From: JAITWN01 sp034002745
GTDB taxonomy: Bacteria; Pseudomonadota; Gammaproteobacteria; SZUA-140
Reading direction: 5' to 3'
DNA: 64,000 bases
Assembly: GCA_034002745.1 (NCBI GenBank)
Contig: JAVEZY010000001.1
Coordinates: 62,001-126,000 of the forward strand
Shown: piece by piece, positions 34,013-43,217 of the stretch
Position numbering within the stretch: position 1 is the stretch's first letter
Layout: each line of letters opens with the position of its first letter
Notes under the pieces: model-generated
Databases searched by the model: none
What the model was told of the DNA's origin: nothing
What the model saw: the letters and a program-made list of their open reading frames with translations, nothing else
Translations under genes and position numbers: made by a program

Positions 34013-35338
34013 ATGAAACCTACGAGAAAGAGTATTCTGGTGTTGATGCTGGGCCTGGTCCTGGGCGTGTCGCTCAGCATCGGCCAGGGCGTCTTCGCCG
34101 AGCGGGAGACCGTCCGTACGCCGCTGCCGCTGGAGGAGTTGCGCACGTTCACCGACGTCTTCGCCAGCATCAAGAACAACTACGTCGAATCGGTCGACGA
34201 CAAGGATCTGATCGATAACGCCATCCGAGGCATGCTGTCCGGTCTGGATCCGCATTCCTCGTTCCTTGATACCGATGCGTATTCCGAATTACAGGTCGGC
34301 ACCACCGGTGAATTCGGTGGCCTCGGCATCGAGGTTGGCATGGAAGACGGCTTCGTCAAGGTCATCGCGCCGATCGACGATACGCCGGCCCAGCGGGCGG
34401 GCGTGGAGGCGGGCGATCTCATCGTGCGACTCGACGATACGCCGGTGAAGGGGCTGACTCTCAAGGAAGCCGTGGACATCATGCGCGGCAAGCCGGGCAC
34501 CGACATCACGCTCACCATCGTGCGCGAAGGCTTGAGCGCGCCGCTCAAGACCACCATCACCCGCGCGGTGATCAAGGTGAAGAGCGTGCGCAGCGAGCTG
34601 CTCGAGAAAGGTTTCGGTTACCTGCGCATCACCCAGTTCCAGTCCGGTACCGGCGACAATCTGCTGCAGGCCATCGCCGGCCTGCGCGAGCAGAATGGCG
34701 GAGCGTTGCAGGGCGTGGTGCTCGATCTGCGCAACAACCCCGGCGGCGTGCTCAACGCCGCAGTCGATGTTTCCGACGCCTTCCTCAAGAAGGGTCTGAT
34801 CGTCTACACCGAGGGTCGCACCGACGGTTCCAGGATCGAGTTCAGCGCTACGCCGGGCGATGTGCTCGACGGCGCACCCATGGTGGTGCTGGTCAACGTG
34901 GGTTCGGCCTCGGCGAGCGAGATCGTCGCCGGTGCGCTGCAGGACCACAAGCGTGCCATCATCATGGGCAATCGCAGCTTCGGCAAGGGTTCGGTGCAGA
35001 CCATCCTGCCGATGAACAATGGCACCGCGCTCAAGCTGACTACCGCGCGCTACTATACGCCGTCCGGCCGCTCGATCCAGGCCGAAGGCATTACGCCGGA
35101 CATCGCACTGGAGAACATGCGTCTGGCGGCGGCCGAGGACAGCGGCATCAGCGCCGTCAAGGAGAGTGATCTGTCCCGCCATCTCGGCAATGGGCGCGCG
35201 GAAGAAGACGCCAAGCCGCAGACTACGGAAAGCACGTCCGACAGGCCGAAGACCGCAAAAAGTGCGGCCGATGACTATCAGCTCTATGAGGCTTTGAATC
35301 TCCTCAAGGGGCTGTACATCATGCAGCAGCGTTCCTGA
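34013..35338 (+). CDS. ctpA: Carboxy-terminal processing protease CtpA (S41)
   Basis: A periplasmic serine protease with a signal sequence (residues 1–29), a PDZ domain (GGLGIEVGMEDGFVKVIAP, about 100–185), and a tail-specific protease domain. The catalytic serine is in NVGSASASEIVAGAL and the lysine in RSFGKGSVQTILP. The 441 residues end in a charged, Thr/Ser-rich tail and a short helix. Homologues next to envC process periplasmic or envelope substrates such as murein hydrolases. It is 93 bases after envC and three bases before the deacetylase-like gene. Confidence 0.92.
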   Translation: MKPTRKSILVLMLGLVLGVSLSIGQGVFAERETVRTPLPLEELRTFTDVFASIKNNYVESVDDKDLIDNAIRGMLSGLDPHSSFLDTDAYSELQVGTTGEFGGLGIEVGMEDGFVKVIAPIDDTPAQRAGVEAGDLIVRLDDTPVKGLTLKEAVDIMRGKPGTDITLTIVREGLSAPLKTTITRAVIKVKSVRSELLEKGFGYLRITQFQSGTGDNLLQAIAGLREQNGGALQGVVLDLRNNPGGVLNAAVDVSDAFLKKGLIVYTEGRTDGSRIEFSATPGDVLDGAPMVVLVNVGSASASEIVAGALQDHKRAIIMGNRSFGKGSVQTILPMNNGTALKLTTARYYTPSGRSIQAEGITPDIALENMRLAAAEDSGISAVKESDLSRHLGNGRAEEDAKPQTTESTSDRPKTAKSAADDYQLYEALNLLKGLYIMQQRS

Positions 35339-35341
35339 TCC

Positions 35342-36190
35342 GTGCAGGCGGGCGTGCAGCCGCTCCCCGCCGGGTGCCCGGGCGGATGCACGGCTTCGTC
35401 CTTCCTTCGGCGGGCGGCGCTGGTGATCCTCGCCGCCCTCCTGTTGCACGTCCCCCTGTCGAATGGCGATGAGCACCCGCTCATCGCCATCATCGTTGAT
35501 GATCTCGGTCACCGCCCCGCCCTCGATCGGCGGGTGATAGATCTTCCCGGCGACATCACCTGCGCCTTCCTTCCCGGTGCGCCCCACGCCTCCCGGCTCG
35601 CCGGACTGGCGGACGCGTTTGGCAAGGAAGTGATGCTGCACATGCCCATGGAGGCGCTGGCCGGCGCGGCGAACGGCGACGAGGCCCTCAACCTGGACAT
35701 GAGCCGCGAAGCCTTCATCGAGATGCTGCGGGCAGGCTTGAAGACCCTGCCGCAGGCGCGCGGCGTGAACAATCATATGGGCAGCCTTCTCACCCAGTCG
35801 CCGCTGCGGATGCAGTGGCTGATGGAAGAGCTGCGCGAACGCCGCGGTCTCTACTTCGTGGACAGCTATACCAGCGTGCGCAGCGTCGCCTGGCAGGTCG
35901 CCGCGGCCAACCGTCTGCCAAACGCGCGGCGCGATGTGTTCCTGGATGCGAGCCGTGATCCGGAGGCGATCGCCTTCCAGTTCCGCCGCCTGCTGCGCCT
36001 GGCCCGGGAGCGTGGCCATGCGGTCGCCATCGCCCACCCCTATCCGGAAACGGTAGAATTTCTCGAGCGGCGACTGCCTGAATTGGATGCGGAAGGCGTC
36101 ACGCTCGTACCCGTGTCGCGTCTGATCCGCAGCCGTGACACGCGGGAAGCAGGGGCCGTGATCGCCGGCGAGACAGGGATGAAATTCTGA
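35342..36190 (+). CDS. Divergent polysaccharide deacetylase family protein (YibQ-like)
   Basis: A 282-residue exported protein with a signal peptide (about residues 20–42). The divergent polysaccharide deacetylase domain (DUF610) follows: IAIIVDDLGHRPALDRRV, HMPMEAL, GVNNHMGSLLT, DSYTSVRSVAW and AIAHPYPETVEFL. The metal-type Asp-Asp and two His positions are retained, but activity is unproven for the family. The GTG start is three bases after ctpA. It belongs to the envC–ctpA–yibQ envelope group. Confidence 0.88.
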   Translation: MQAGVQPLPAGCPGGCTASSFLRRAALVILAALLLHVPLSNGDEHPLIAIIVDDLGHRPALDRRVIDLPGDITCAFLPGAPHASRLAGLADAFGKEVMLHMPMEALAGAANGDEALNLDMSREAFIEMLRAGLKTLPQARGVNNHMGSLLTQSPLRMQWLMEELRERRGLYFVDSYTSVRSVAWQVAAANRLPNARRDVFLDASRDPEAIAFQFRRLLRLARERGHAVAIAHPYPETVEFLERRLPELDAEGVTLVPVSRLIRSRDTREAGAVIAGETGMKF

Positions 36191-36233
36191 GCCGGTTCAC
36201 GGACCAGCCGATCAGGCACAGAGGAGGCGCGCA

Positions 36234-36848
36234 ATGGCGAGGATACTGGTACCGCTAGCCCAGGGCTGCGAGGAATTGGAGGCCGTGACGGTGATCGATC
36301 TGCTGCGCCGCGCCGGCCAGGATGTGGATTCGGCCGGGCTCGAGGAAGGAACGGTGACGGCAAGCCGCGGTACGCGGCTGCTCCCGGACATCACGCTCGA
36401 CGAGGCGCTCGAGCGCGACTACGACATGGTCGTGCTGCCCGGCGGCCAGCCGGGCGCCGACAACCTCGCGGAGGATCCGCGTATCCGCACGCTGCTCGAC
36501 CGGGTCATCGACCAGGGCGGGCACGCGGCTGCGATCTGCGCTGCGCCGCTGGTGCTGGCAAGGGCTGGTCTGCTGCGCGGTCGTCGCGTCACCGCCTTCC
36601 CCGGCGTACTGGAGAACGAGTCCGTTGCCGGTATCGAATACACCGGCGAGGATGTGGTCGTCGATGGCCCGATAGTGACCTCGCGCGGACCCGGCACGGC
36701 GATGGATTTTGCGCTCGCGCTGATCGAGCGGCTGGCCGGATCGGGGCTGCGCAAGCAGGTGGAGGATGGTCTGCAGCGGCCACCCGCTCACTGCTCAGCG
36801 CACGAAGCGGCCGCGTACAAGGGCGAACGAGCCGACTATCAGGGCTAG
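36234..36848 (+). CDS. DJ-1/PfpI family protein (YajL-like)
   Basis: A 204-residue protein of the DJ-1 superfamily. It shows the glutamate in LAQGCEELEAVTVIDLLRR, the nucleophile-elbow cysteine in AAICAAPLVLARAG, and the segments VVLPGGQPGADNL and TSRGPGTAMDFAL. Members are proposed protein/nucleotide deglycases or oxidative-stress chaperones; which is unsettled. GAGGAGG precedes the ATG. The C-terminus runs about 20 residues beyond the usual length and overlaps the 3' end of the convergent ubiB by 54 bases. Confidence 0.88.
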   Translation: MARILVPLAQGCEELEAVTVIDLLRRAGQDVDSAGLEEGTVTASRGTRLLPDITLDEALERDYDMVVLPGGQPGADNLAEDPRIRTLLDRVIDQGGHAAAICAAPLVLARAGLLRGRRVTAFPGVLENESVAGIEYTGEDVVVDGPIVTSRGPGTAMDFALALIERLAGSGLRKQVEDGLQRPPAHCSAHEAAAYKGERADYQG

Positions 36849-38450
36849 CCAGGCGAGCGGCGGCGCACCGGCGACCCGCGCGGCCTCGGCGGGGGCGCTG
36901 GTCCAGAGCAGGGCGCTGCAAATCAGCAGCGCCCCGCCGGCAATCGCCCAGATCGTGCCGCGATGGTTGCGGCGCAGGCTCTCCTCGACTTCGACGAGTT
37001 GCTGCGAATGCCACTCCAGTCGCAGACGTTCCTCGCGCACCATCTTCAGCGTGTCATAAACCAGATCCGGCAGTTCGGGCAGTTGCATCGCCCAGCGCGG
37101 CGCGCGTTCGCGCAGCGAACCGATGATGCCCTGCAGGCCGCGATGTTCCTGCATCCAGCGCTCGAGGAAAGGCTTTGCCGTCTTCCACAGGTCGAGATCG
37201 GGGTAGAGCTGGCGGCCCAGACCTTCGATATTGAGCAGTGTCTTCTGCAGCAGGACCAGCTGCGGCTGCACGTGCGCATCGAAGCGCCGCGCAGTCTGGA
37301 ACAGATTGAGCAACAGGCGGCCGAAGGAGATGTCCTTGAGGGGGCGCTCGAAGATCGGTTCGCACACCGCGCGGATCGCCGATTCGAATTCATCGACGCG
37401 GGTATGCTTCGGCACCCATTCCGACTGCACGTGCAGTTCGGCGACGCGGCGGTAGTCGCGATTGAAGAAGGCGAGGAAGTTCTCGGCGAGATAGCGCTGG
37501 TCTTCCGTGCTCAGCGTGCCCATGATGCCGAAGTCCACGGCGATGTACTGACCCTCGGGGCTGACGAAGATGTTGCCCGGGTGCATGTCCGCGTGGAAGA
37601 AGTTGTGCCGGAACACCTGGGTGAAGAAGATCTCCACGCCGCGTTCGGACAGTCGGCGAAAGTCTATTCCCTGGGCGCGCAGGGCATCGATGTCGCCGAT
37701 CGGTGTGCCGTGGATGCGTTCCATCACCATCACGTTCTGCCGGGTCCAGGGCCAGTGGACTTCCGGCACATAGAGTATCGGCGAGTCGAGGAAATTGCGG
37801 CGCAGCTGCGATGCATTCGACGCCTCGCGGACGAGATCGAGTTCGTCCATGATCGTCTTTTCGTACTCCGCCACCACTTCCCGCGGCCGCAGGCGCGGAC
37901 CTTCCGACCAGTAGCGCTCCACATAGCCGGCGATGATTTTCATCAGCTCGACGTCGCGCCGGATCAGGCGGGAGATGCCGGGGCGCACCACCTTGACGAT
38001 GACTTCGCTGCCGTCGAGCAGGGTGGCGGCGTGAACCTGGGCGATCGACGCGGAAGCGAAGGGTTCGGTGTCGAAGGTGCGGAAAATCTCGTTCAGCGGT
38101 TTTCCGTACGCATCCTCCACGATGGTCCGCGCCACGCTGCCCGGAAAGGGCGGCACATTGTCCTGCAGCTGCGCCAGTTCTTCGGCGATGTCGTCCGGAA
38201 GCAGGTCGCGGCGGGTCGACAGGATCTGGCCGAACTTGACGAAGATCGGGCCGAGATCCTCCAGCGTACGCCGGATGCGCGGCGCGCGGGGTTCACGCTG
38301 GCGCCGGAACCAGTTCCAGGGCAGCAGATGAACCACGAAGCGCACCGGCCTGAACAACGGCAGATCCAGAATGATCTCGTCCAGACCGTGGCGAATCAGG
38401 ACCAGATTGATGTGCAACAGGCGCAGGATCTGGCCCGGTCTTCCGATCAT
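36795..38450 (-). CDS. ubiB: Ubiquinone biosynthesis regulatory kinase-like protein UbiB
   Basis: An atypical protein kinase-like ATPase (ABC1/ADCK) needed for ubiquinone synthesis, 551 residues. It has the KxGQ motif (GPIFVKFGQILSTRRDLLP), the alanine-rich loop ASASIAQVHAA, and the lysine in VIVKVVRPG. HNFFHADMHPGNIFV and AVDFGIMG form the catalytic and metal loops. Two C-terminal transmembrane helices (about 500–520 and 527–545) anchor it. It overlaps ubiJ by four bases in ubiE–ubiJ–ubiB, as in E. coli. Confidence 0.95.
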   Translation of the reverse strand: MIGRPGQILRLLHINLVLIRHGLDEIILDLPLFRPVRFVVHLLPWNWFRRQREPRAPRIRRTLEDLGPIFVKFGQILSTRRDLLPDDIAEELAQLQDNVPPFPGSVARTIVEDAYGKPLNEIFRTFDTEPFASASIAQVHAATLLDGSEVIVKVVRPGISRLIRRDVELMKIIAGYVERYWSEGPRLRPREVVAEYEKTIMDELDLVREASNASQLRRNFLDSPILYVPEVHWPWTRQNVMVMERIHGTPIGDIDALRAQGIDFRRLSERGVEIFFTQVFRHNFFHADMHPGNIFVSPEGQYIAVDFGIMGTLSTEDQRYLAENFLAFFNRDYRRVAELHVQSEWVPKHTRVDEFESAIRAVCEPIFERPLKDISFGRLLLNLFQTARRFDAHVQPQLVLLQKTLLNIEGLGRQLYPDLDLWKTAKPFLERWMQEHRGLQGIIGSLRERAPRWAMQLPELPDLVYDTLKMVREERLRLEWHSQQLVEVEESLRRNHRGTIWAIAGGALLICSALLWTSAPAEAARVAGAPPLAWLALIVGSFALVRGRFVR

Positions 38451-39085
38451 TTTGCGCTGTCCTCGCGTAGCCTCGCTTGCAGGCGGGCGATCCTGTGCTG
38501 CAGTCGATCGGTATCGTTGCGCAGGATGTCGACTTCATCGAGGAAGGAGGCGGTGTCATGGCGATCGGCGAGCAGCCGGCTCTCCTCGCGCAGATACTCG
38601 CCGAGACCATGGCGCAGCGAGTCCGCGCCGTCCCCGGCCCAGCGGCGCAGATCCCGTGCGAGATTGCCGAGCTGGTGGGCTAGCACATCGCCGGTCAGGC
38701 GTGAGATCTGCTCCTCGAGGTCGATGTCGAGTTGTCCGAACAGTGCGCGCAGGGCGGTGCCCGCCTGCAGATCGCCCGCGATGTGCATGTCGCCGCGCTG
38801 CAGCGCAGCCTGCGCATCGTCGCCGAAGCCGTGGCGGAGCATCCCCAGCGTCGATCCGCTGATGACGGTGTCCGGAGCTCGCCCCGCGTCGCTGCGCAGG
38901 CGGAGCTCGTCGCCATCCACGTCGACATAGAAGCGCAGCGACGGCGCCCGCGTGCTGATTTCCACCAGCTTGCCCCGCAGGGGAGCCAGGCGCTTCGCTG
39001 CGTCCTCGTCCAGCGACAGCAGGGTGTTGAGCGAGCGTTCGAGCAGCTTCAGGCCAGTATCCTGCAGGAGCGTTCCGACTTCCAT
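38447..39085 (-). CDS. ubiJ: Ubiquinone biosynthesis accessory factor UbiJ (SCP2 domain)
   Basis: A 212-residue lipid-binding accessory protein of the ubiquinone complex. The N-terminal part has the SCP2-type fold (LRFYVDVDGDELRLRSDAG, TLGMLRHGFGDD, GDMHIAGDLQAGTAL), and the C-terminal part is a coiled coil that in E. coli meets UbiK. The ATG at 39085 matches family length; a longer frame to 39157 overlaps ubiE. It lies between ubiE and ubiB, with a four-base overlap to ubiB. Confidence 0.92.
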   Translation of the reverse strand: MEVGTLLQDTGLKLLERSLNTLLSLDEDAAKRLAPLRGKLVEISTRAPSLRFYVDVDGDELRLRSDAGRAPDTVISGSTLGMLRHGFGDDAQAALQRGDMHIAGDLQAGTALRALFGQLDIDLEEQISRLTGDVLAHQLGNLARDLRRWAGDGADSLRHGLGEYLREESRLLADRHDTASFLDEVDILRNDTDRLQHRIARLQARLREDSAK

Positions 39086-39096
39086 GGGGTTGCGAA

Positions 39097-39855
39097 TCAA
39101 GCCTTGTAGCCGCGATGGACAGCTACCACTCCCGCCGACAGATTGATGTGATCGCAATGGGCATAACCCGCGTCCTCCATCAGCGTCTGCAGCGCGGCCT
39201 GGTCGGGATGCATGCGGATCGATTCGGCGAGATAGCGGTAGCTGCTTTCATCACCCGTGACCACGCGCCCGAGAAGCGGTAGTACGCGGAAGGAATAGAT
39301 GTCATAGAGTGCCGCCACCGGGCGCGGGCGGGGGTGCGAAAACTCCAGCACCAGCAGTTTTCCGCCCGGTTTGAGCACGCGCAGGATGGATGCGAGAGCC
39401 GCAGCCTTGTCGGTCACATTGCGCAGGCCAAAGGCCATGGTGACGACATCGAAACTGTCATTGGCGAAGGGCAGGCGTTCGGCATCGGCCTGAACGCAGG
39501 CAACGGTGCCGGCGATGCCGCGATCGATCAGCCGGTCCCTGCCGATCTCGAGCATGGCGGCATTGATATCGGCGGCGACGACGCGTCCCGAGGCGCCCGC
39601 CCGGCGCGCGAGCGCCGCGGTGAGGTCGCCGGTGCCGGCCGCGAGATCGAGCACGCGCTGTCCCGGGGCGACCGCGGCCAGTTCGATGGCGATGCGTTTC
39701 CAGATCCGATGCACGCCGAGCGACATCAGATCGTTCATCAGATCGTAGCGGTTCGCGACCGAATCGAACACATCGCGTACGCGGCGCGCCTTCTCCTGTA
39801 CCGGAACCTGCTCGAATCCGAAATGGGTCGATTGCGGGCGCTGCGGATCTTCCAT
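39097..39855 (-). CDS. ubiE: Ubiquinone/menaquinone C-methyltransferase UbiE
   Basis: A SAM-dependent C-methyltransferase of quinone synthesis, 252 residues. It has the entry motif VFDSVANRYDLMNDLMSLG, SAM motif I VLDLAAGTGDLTAALA, the family segment TMAFGLRNVTDKAAAL, and LLVLEFSHP. It is 11 bases before ubiJ and 8 bases after a DUF971 gene on the same strand. Confidence 0.95.
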   Translation of the reverse strand: MEDPQRPQSTHFGFEQVPVQEKARRVRDVFDSVANRYDLMNDLMSLGVHRIWKRIAIELAAVAPGQRVLDLAAGTGDLTAALARRAGASGRVVAADINAAMLEIGRDRLIDRGIAGTVACVQADAERLPFANDSFDVVTMAFGLRNVTDKAAALASILRVLKPGGKLLVLEFSHPRPRPVAALYDIYSFRVLPLLGRVVTGDESSYRYLAESIRMHPDQAALQTLMEDAGYAHCDHINLSAGVVAVHRGYKA

Positions 39856-39863
39856 GGGACGCC

Positions 39864-40235
39864 TCAGGATTCTTGTCCGGCGCGCTCATGGTCGGCACGC
39901 CGCAGTTTTTCGAGGTACAGCTCGCGGTATTCGTCCTGCCGCGCGCCGAGGCGATACAGCAGATCCCAGGTATAGAGGCCGGTGCTGTGGCCGTCATCGA
40001 ACACCAGCTTGACGGCATAGTTGCCTATCGGCTCGATGGCGACGATGTTCACGTTTTCCTTGCCGATCTGCAGCACTTCCTGGCCGGGCCCATGTCCACG
40101 CACCTCGGCCGACGGCGACCACACGCGCAGCAGTTCGCATGGAATGCTGAAGCGCGCGCCGTCATCGAACGCCACTTCCAGCACGCGCGAGCGCTGATGG
40201 AGCCGGATTTCCGTCGGAATGGCCTGAGCGCTCAT
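39864..40235 (-). CDS. DUF971 (gamma-butyrobetaine hydroxylase-like N-terminal) protein
   Basis: A 123-residue protein consisting of one DUF971 domain (TEIRLHQRSRVLEVAFDDG, FSIPCELLRVWSPSAEV, GNYAVKLVFDDGHSTGLYTW). This domain is also found at the N-terminus of gamma-butyrobetaine hydroxylase and in iron-sulfur assembly proteins, and binds metal in some members. It lies between hslU and ubiE with one- and eight-base gaps, a common gammaproteobacterial arrangement. The ATG at 40235 was chosen because it starts one base after the hslU stop. Confidence 0.9.
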   Translation of the reverse strand: MSAQAIPTEIRLHQRSRVLEVAFDDGARFSIPCELLRVWSPSAEVRGHGPGQEVLQIGKENVNIVAIEPIGNYAVKLVFDDGHSTGLYTWDLLYRLGARQDEYRELYLEKLRRADHERAGQES

Positions 40236-40236
40236 G

Positions 40237-41562
40237 TCACAGTATGTAACGGCTGAGATCTTCATTTTCGACCAGGGCATCGAGATAGCGATCGACATAG
40301 ACCGCGTCGATGGTGATCGTCTGGCCGCCGCGGTCGGATGCCTCGAAGGACAGCGTCTCCATGACCCGCTCCATCACTGTATGCAATCGCCGCGCGCCGA
40401 TATTCTCGGTGCGTTCGTTGACCTGCCAGGCGATCTCGGCGAGGCGCGCGATCCCGTCGTCGGTGAAGTCGATGGTGAGGTTCTCGGTCGCCATCAGGGC
40501 CCTGTACTGCTCGGTGAGCGAGGCATCCGGCTCGGTGAGGATGCGGACGAAATCTTCGGCGGTGAGCGCGTTGAGCTCCACGCGGATGGGCAGGCGGCCC
40601 TGCAGTTCCGGAATGAGATCCGAAGGCTTGCTGAGGTGAAACGCGCCCGAGGCGATGAACAGGATGTGATCGGTGCGGATGGTGCCGAGCTTGGTGCTGA
40701 CCGTGGAGCCTTCGACCAGCGGCAACAGGTCGCGCTGTACGCCTTCCCGCGAAATATCCGGACCATGCCCGGCATCGGAGCGGCGCGCGATCTTGTCGAT
40801 CTCGTCGATGAATACGATCCCGTTCTGCTCCGCGTTCTCAAGCGCACGGGTCTTGATCTCGTCCTCGTTGACCAGGCGGGCGGCCTCTTCGTCGGTGAGC
40901 AGACGGAAGGCTTCGCGGATCGGCAGGCGCCGCCGCTTGGTCTGCTGGCCGCCGAAGTTGCGGAACAGGTTCTGGAGCTGGCTGCTCATCTCCTCCATGC
41001 CGGGCGGCGCCATGATCTCCACTCCGGCGGGCGCCACGCTCACCTCGATCTCGATCTCGGTATCGTCGAGCTGGCCTTCACGCAGTTTCTTGCGGAACTT
41101 CTGTCGCGTCGCGCTGGCATCGTCGCCGCGCGCCTCGCCGCCCCGAGGCGGCGGCAGGAGGATGTCGAGGATGCGATCCTCGGCCAGATCCTCGGCGCGC
41201 CGCCGCACCCGCGCGGTTTCCTGCTCGCGCGTCATCTTGAGGGACATATCGGCCAGATCGCGGACGATCGACTCAACATCGCGGCCGACATATCCGACCT
41301 CGGTGAACTTGCTGGCCTCCACCTTGACGAAGGGCGCGTTCACCAGCCGGGCGATGCGGCGGGCGATCTCGGTCTTGCCCACGCCGGTGGGCCCGATCAT
41401 GAGGATGTTCTTGGGGGTGATCTCGTTGCGCATGTCACCGGATACCTGCATCCGGCGCCAGCGGTTGCGCAGCGCGATGGCGACCGCGCGCTTGGCGGCC
41501 TGCTGCCCGACGATGTGCTTGTCGAGCTCCTGGACGATCTCTCTGGGCGTCATCTCGGACAT
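40237..41562 (-). CDS. hslU: ATP-dependent protease ATPase subunit HslU
   Basis: The AAA+ unfoldase of the HslVU (ClpYQ) protease, 441 residues. It has Walker A GPTGVGKTEIARRIARL and the pore motif YVGRDVES. The intermediate domain holds the variable acidic/basic stretch from about residue 110 to 240, and Walker B is GIVFIDEIDKIA. The C-terminal tail ends DLSRYIL, the segment that docks into HslV. It follows hslV with a one-base overlap. Confidence 0.95.
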   Translation of the reverse strand: MSEMTPREIVQELDKHIVGQQAAKRAVAIALRNRWRRMQVSGDMRNEITPKNILMIGPTGVGKTEIARRIARLVNAPFVKVEASKFTEVGYVGRDVESIVRDLADMSLKMTREQETARVRRRAEDLAEDRILDILLPPPRGGEARGDDASATRQKFRKKLREGQLDDTEIEIEVSVAPAGVEIMAPPGMEEMSSQLQNLFRNFGGQQTKRRRLPIREAFRLLTDEEAARLVNEDEIKTRALENAEQNGIVFIDEIDKIARRSDAGHGPDISREGVQRDLLPLVEGSTVSTKLGTIRTDHILFIASGAFHLSKPSDLIPELQGRLPIRVELNALTAEDFVRILTEPDASLTEQYRALMATENLTIDFTDDGIARLAEIAWQVNERTENIGARRLHTVMERVMETLSFEASDRGGQTITIDAVYVDRYLDALVENEDLSRYIL

Positions 41563-42119
41563 CAGACCTCCACCGTCCCGTCAGCCGGAAGCTCTTCGAT
41601 CGCCAGCGTGTGATTGGTGTAGATGCAGATGTCGGCGGCGATTGCCAGGCCGCGTTCCACGATCGCGCGCGGCGGCAGATCCGTATTCTCGATCAGCGCC
41701 CTGGCGGCGGCGATCGCGAAGGCGCCGCCGGAGCCGATCGCCATCACCGGGTGCTCGGGTTCGATGACGTCACCGTTGCCGGAAATGATCAGCGAGGCGT
41801 TGAGATCCGCGACCACCAGCAGGGCTTCGAGGCGGCGGAGCATGCGGTCGGTGCGCCAGTCCTTGGCGAGTTCGACGGCGGAGCGGACGAGGTTGCCGGA
41901 ATGCTTCTCCAGCTTGCCCTCGAAGCGCTCGAAGAGCGTAAATGCGTCTGCCGTGCCGCCGGCGAAACCTGCCAGTACCTTGCCGTCGTAGAGACGGCGC
42001 ACCTTGCGCGCGTTGGCCTTCATGACCGTGTTGCCGAGCGAGACCTGCCCGTCGCCACCGATGGCGACCCGGCCATTGCGTCTCACCGACAGGATGGTGG
42101 TTCCCCGGAACTGCTCCAA
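41562..42119 (-). CDS. hslV: ATP-dependent protease proteolytic subunit HslV (TTG start)
   Basis: The threonine protease subunit of HslVU. From the TTG at 42119 the protein reads MEQFRGTTILSVRRNG, exactly the family start, with the catalytic threonine following the short propeptide EQFRG. The 185 residues include IGGDGQVSLGNTVMKANARK and IGSGGAFAIAAARAL. GGAGAG lies seven bases upstream of the TTG. No ATG or GTG exists at this position, so automatic calling may extend the gene far into xerC; that longer frame is not supported. Confidence 0.93.
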   Translation of the reverse strand: MEQFRGTTILSVRRNGRVAIGGDGQVSLGNTVMKANARKVRRLYDGKVLAGFAGGTADAFTLFERFEGKLEKHSGNLVRSAVELAKDWRTDRMLRRLEALLVVADLNASLIISGNGDVIEPEHPVMAIGSGGAFAIAAARALIENTDLPPRAIVERGLAIAADICIYTNHTLAIEELPADGTVEV

Positions 42120-42183
42120 GTCCTTCTCTCCGCCTGGATTACCGAACCGATGATTGTACCATCGTCCCTGGCGGACGAGGCGA

Positions 42184-43083
42184 TCAGCCGCGCGGGCGGC
42201 GGCGGGCGCGGGGATGAGCCTGGTCGTAGACCTGGGCCAGATGCTGGAAGTCGAGGTGTGTGTAGATCTGGGTGGTCGACAGATCCGCATGCCCCAGCAG
42301 TTCCTGTACCGCGCGCAGGTCGCCCGAGGATTCCAGCAGGTGCGTCGCGAACGCATGGCGCAGCATGTGAGGGTGGACGTGGGTGTCGATTCCCTGTCGT
42401 CTTCCCCAGGCGGCGATCCGCGCCTGGACGCTGCGCGCCGACAGCCGTTTTCCGTTCTTCGCCAGGAACAGCGCGCGCTCGCCGGGAGATCGCCGGCCTT
42501 CGGCGGTCTGCAGATAGCGCTGCACGGCGGAACGCGCCGCGGTGCCCACCGGTACGATGCGTGCCCGCGCGCCCTTGCCGGTAACCCGCACCACGCCCTC
42601 CTGCAGGTCGACATCCTCGAGGTCGAGCGACAGCACCTCGGCGAGCCGCAGCCCCGAGGAGTAGATCAGCTCCATCAGCGCCAGGTCGCGCGCGGCGAGA
42701 GGATCGGTGGTGTCCGTATCGAGCAGGCGCGCGGTCTGATCGACGTCGAGTGTCTCGGGCAATCGTCGGCGCACCTGCGGCGACCGCACGCCCAGCGTGG
42801 GATTGCGGTCGATGTGTCCGGCATCCATGAGCCAGGCGAAGAAGGCGCGCAGGGAGGAAAGCAGGCGCTGCAGGCTGCGCGGGCCGAGCCCCCGGCGATG
42901 TTCTGCGGCGATGAAGTCGCGGATCTGAGGTGCGCCGGGCGCGCTGCACAGGGTGAGGCCGCGCCCGGCGCACCAGGCGCGGAAGCTCTCCAGGTCGCGC
43001 AGATACGCCTGACGGGTGCGCGGCGATACGCCGCGCGCATCGAGGTGGGCAGCGAACCGTTCCAGTCCGGCGCCCAGGTCCAT
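42184..43083 (-). CDS. xerC: Tyrosine recombinase XerC
   Basis: A site-specific recombinase that with XerD resolves chromosome dimers at dif, 299 residues. The N-terminal SAM-like domain precedes the catalytic domain, which holds Arg (YSSGLRLAEVLSLD), Lys (VTGKGARARIVPVG), HxxR (HPHMLRHAFATHLLE), His (ELLGHADLSTTQIYTH) and the tyrosine nucleophile in the last. It is in the dapF–DUF484–xerC order of E. coli, 134 bases after DUF484. Confidence 0.93.
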   Translation of the reverse strand: MDLGAGLERFAAHLDARGVSPRTRQAYLRDLESFRAWCAGRGLTLCSAPGAPQIRDFIAAEHRRGLGPRSLQRLLSSLRAFFAWLMDAGHIDRNPTLGVRSPQVRRRLPETLDVDQTARLLDTDTTDPLAARDLALMELIYSSGLRLAEVLSLDLEDVDLQEGVVRVTGKGARARIVPVGTAARSAVQRYLQTAEGRRSPGERALFLAKNGKRLSARSVQARIAAWGRRQGIDTHVHPHMLRHAFATHLLESSGDLRAVQELLGHADLSTTQIYTHLDFQHLAQVYDQAHPRARRRPRG

Positions 43084-43217
43084 CAGAGCCCGTCGCCCCG
43101 AAGGACGGGGTTCATTCTGCCGCCCGGCTTCGTTGATTCATCGCGCTTCTTTCCTTCCGCCTCGCTGGACGAACAATGAATCCGGCGACGAGATGACCCA
43201 GGCAGCATGAACAGGCC

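Noticed and set aside
36795..36848. 54-base overlap of the DJ-1 family gene and ubiB as a possible frameshift
   Set aside because: Both proteins are complete to their expected domains. A slightly long DJ-1 tail explains the overlap without an error.
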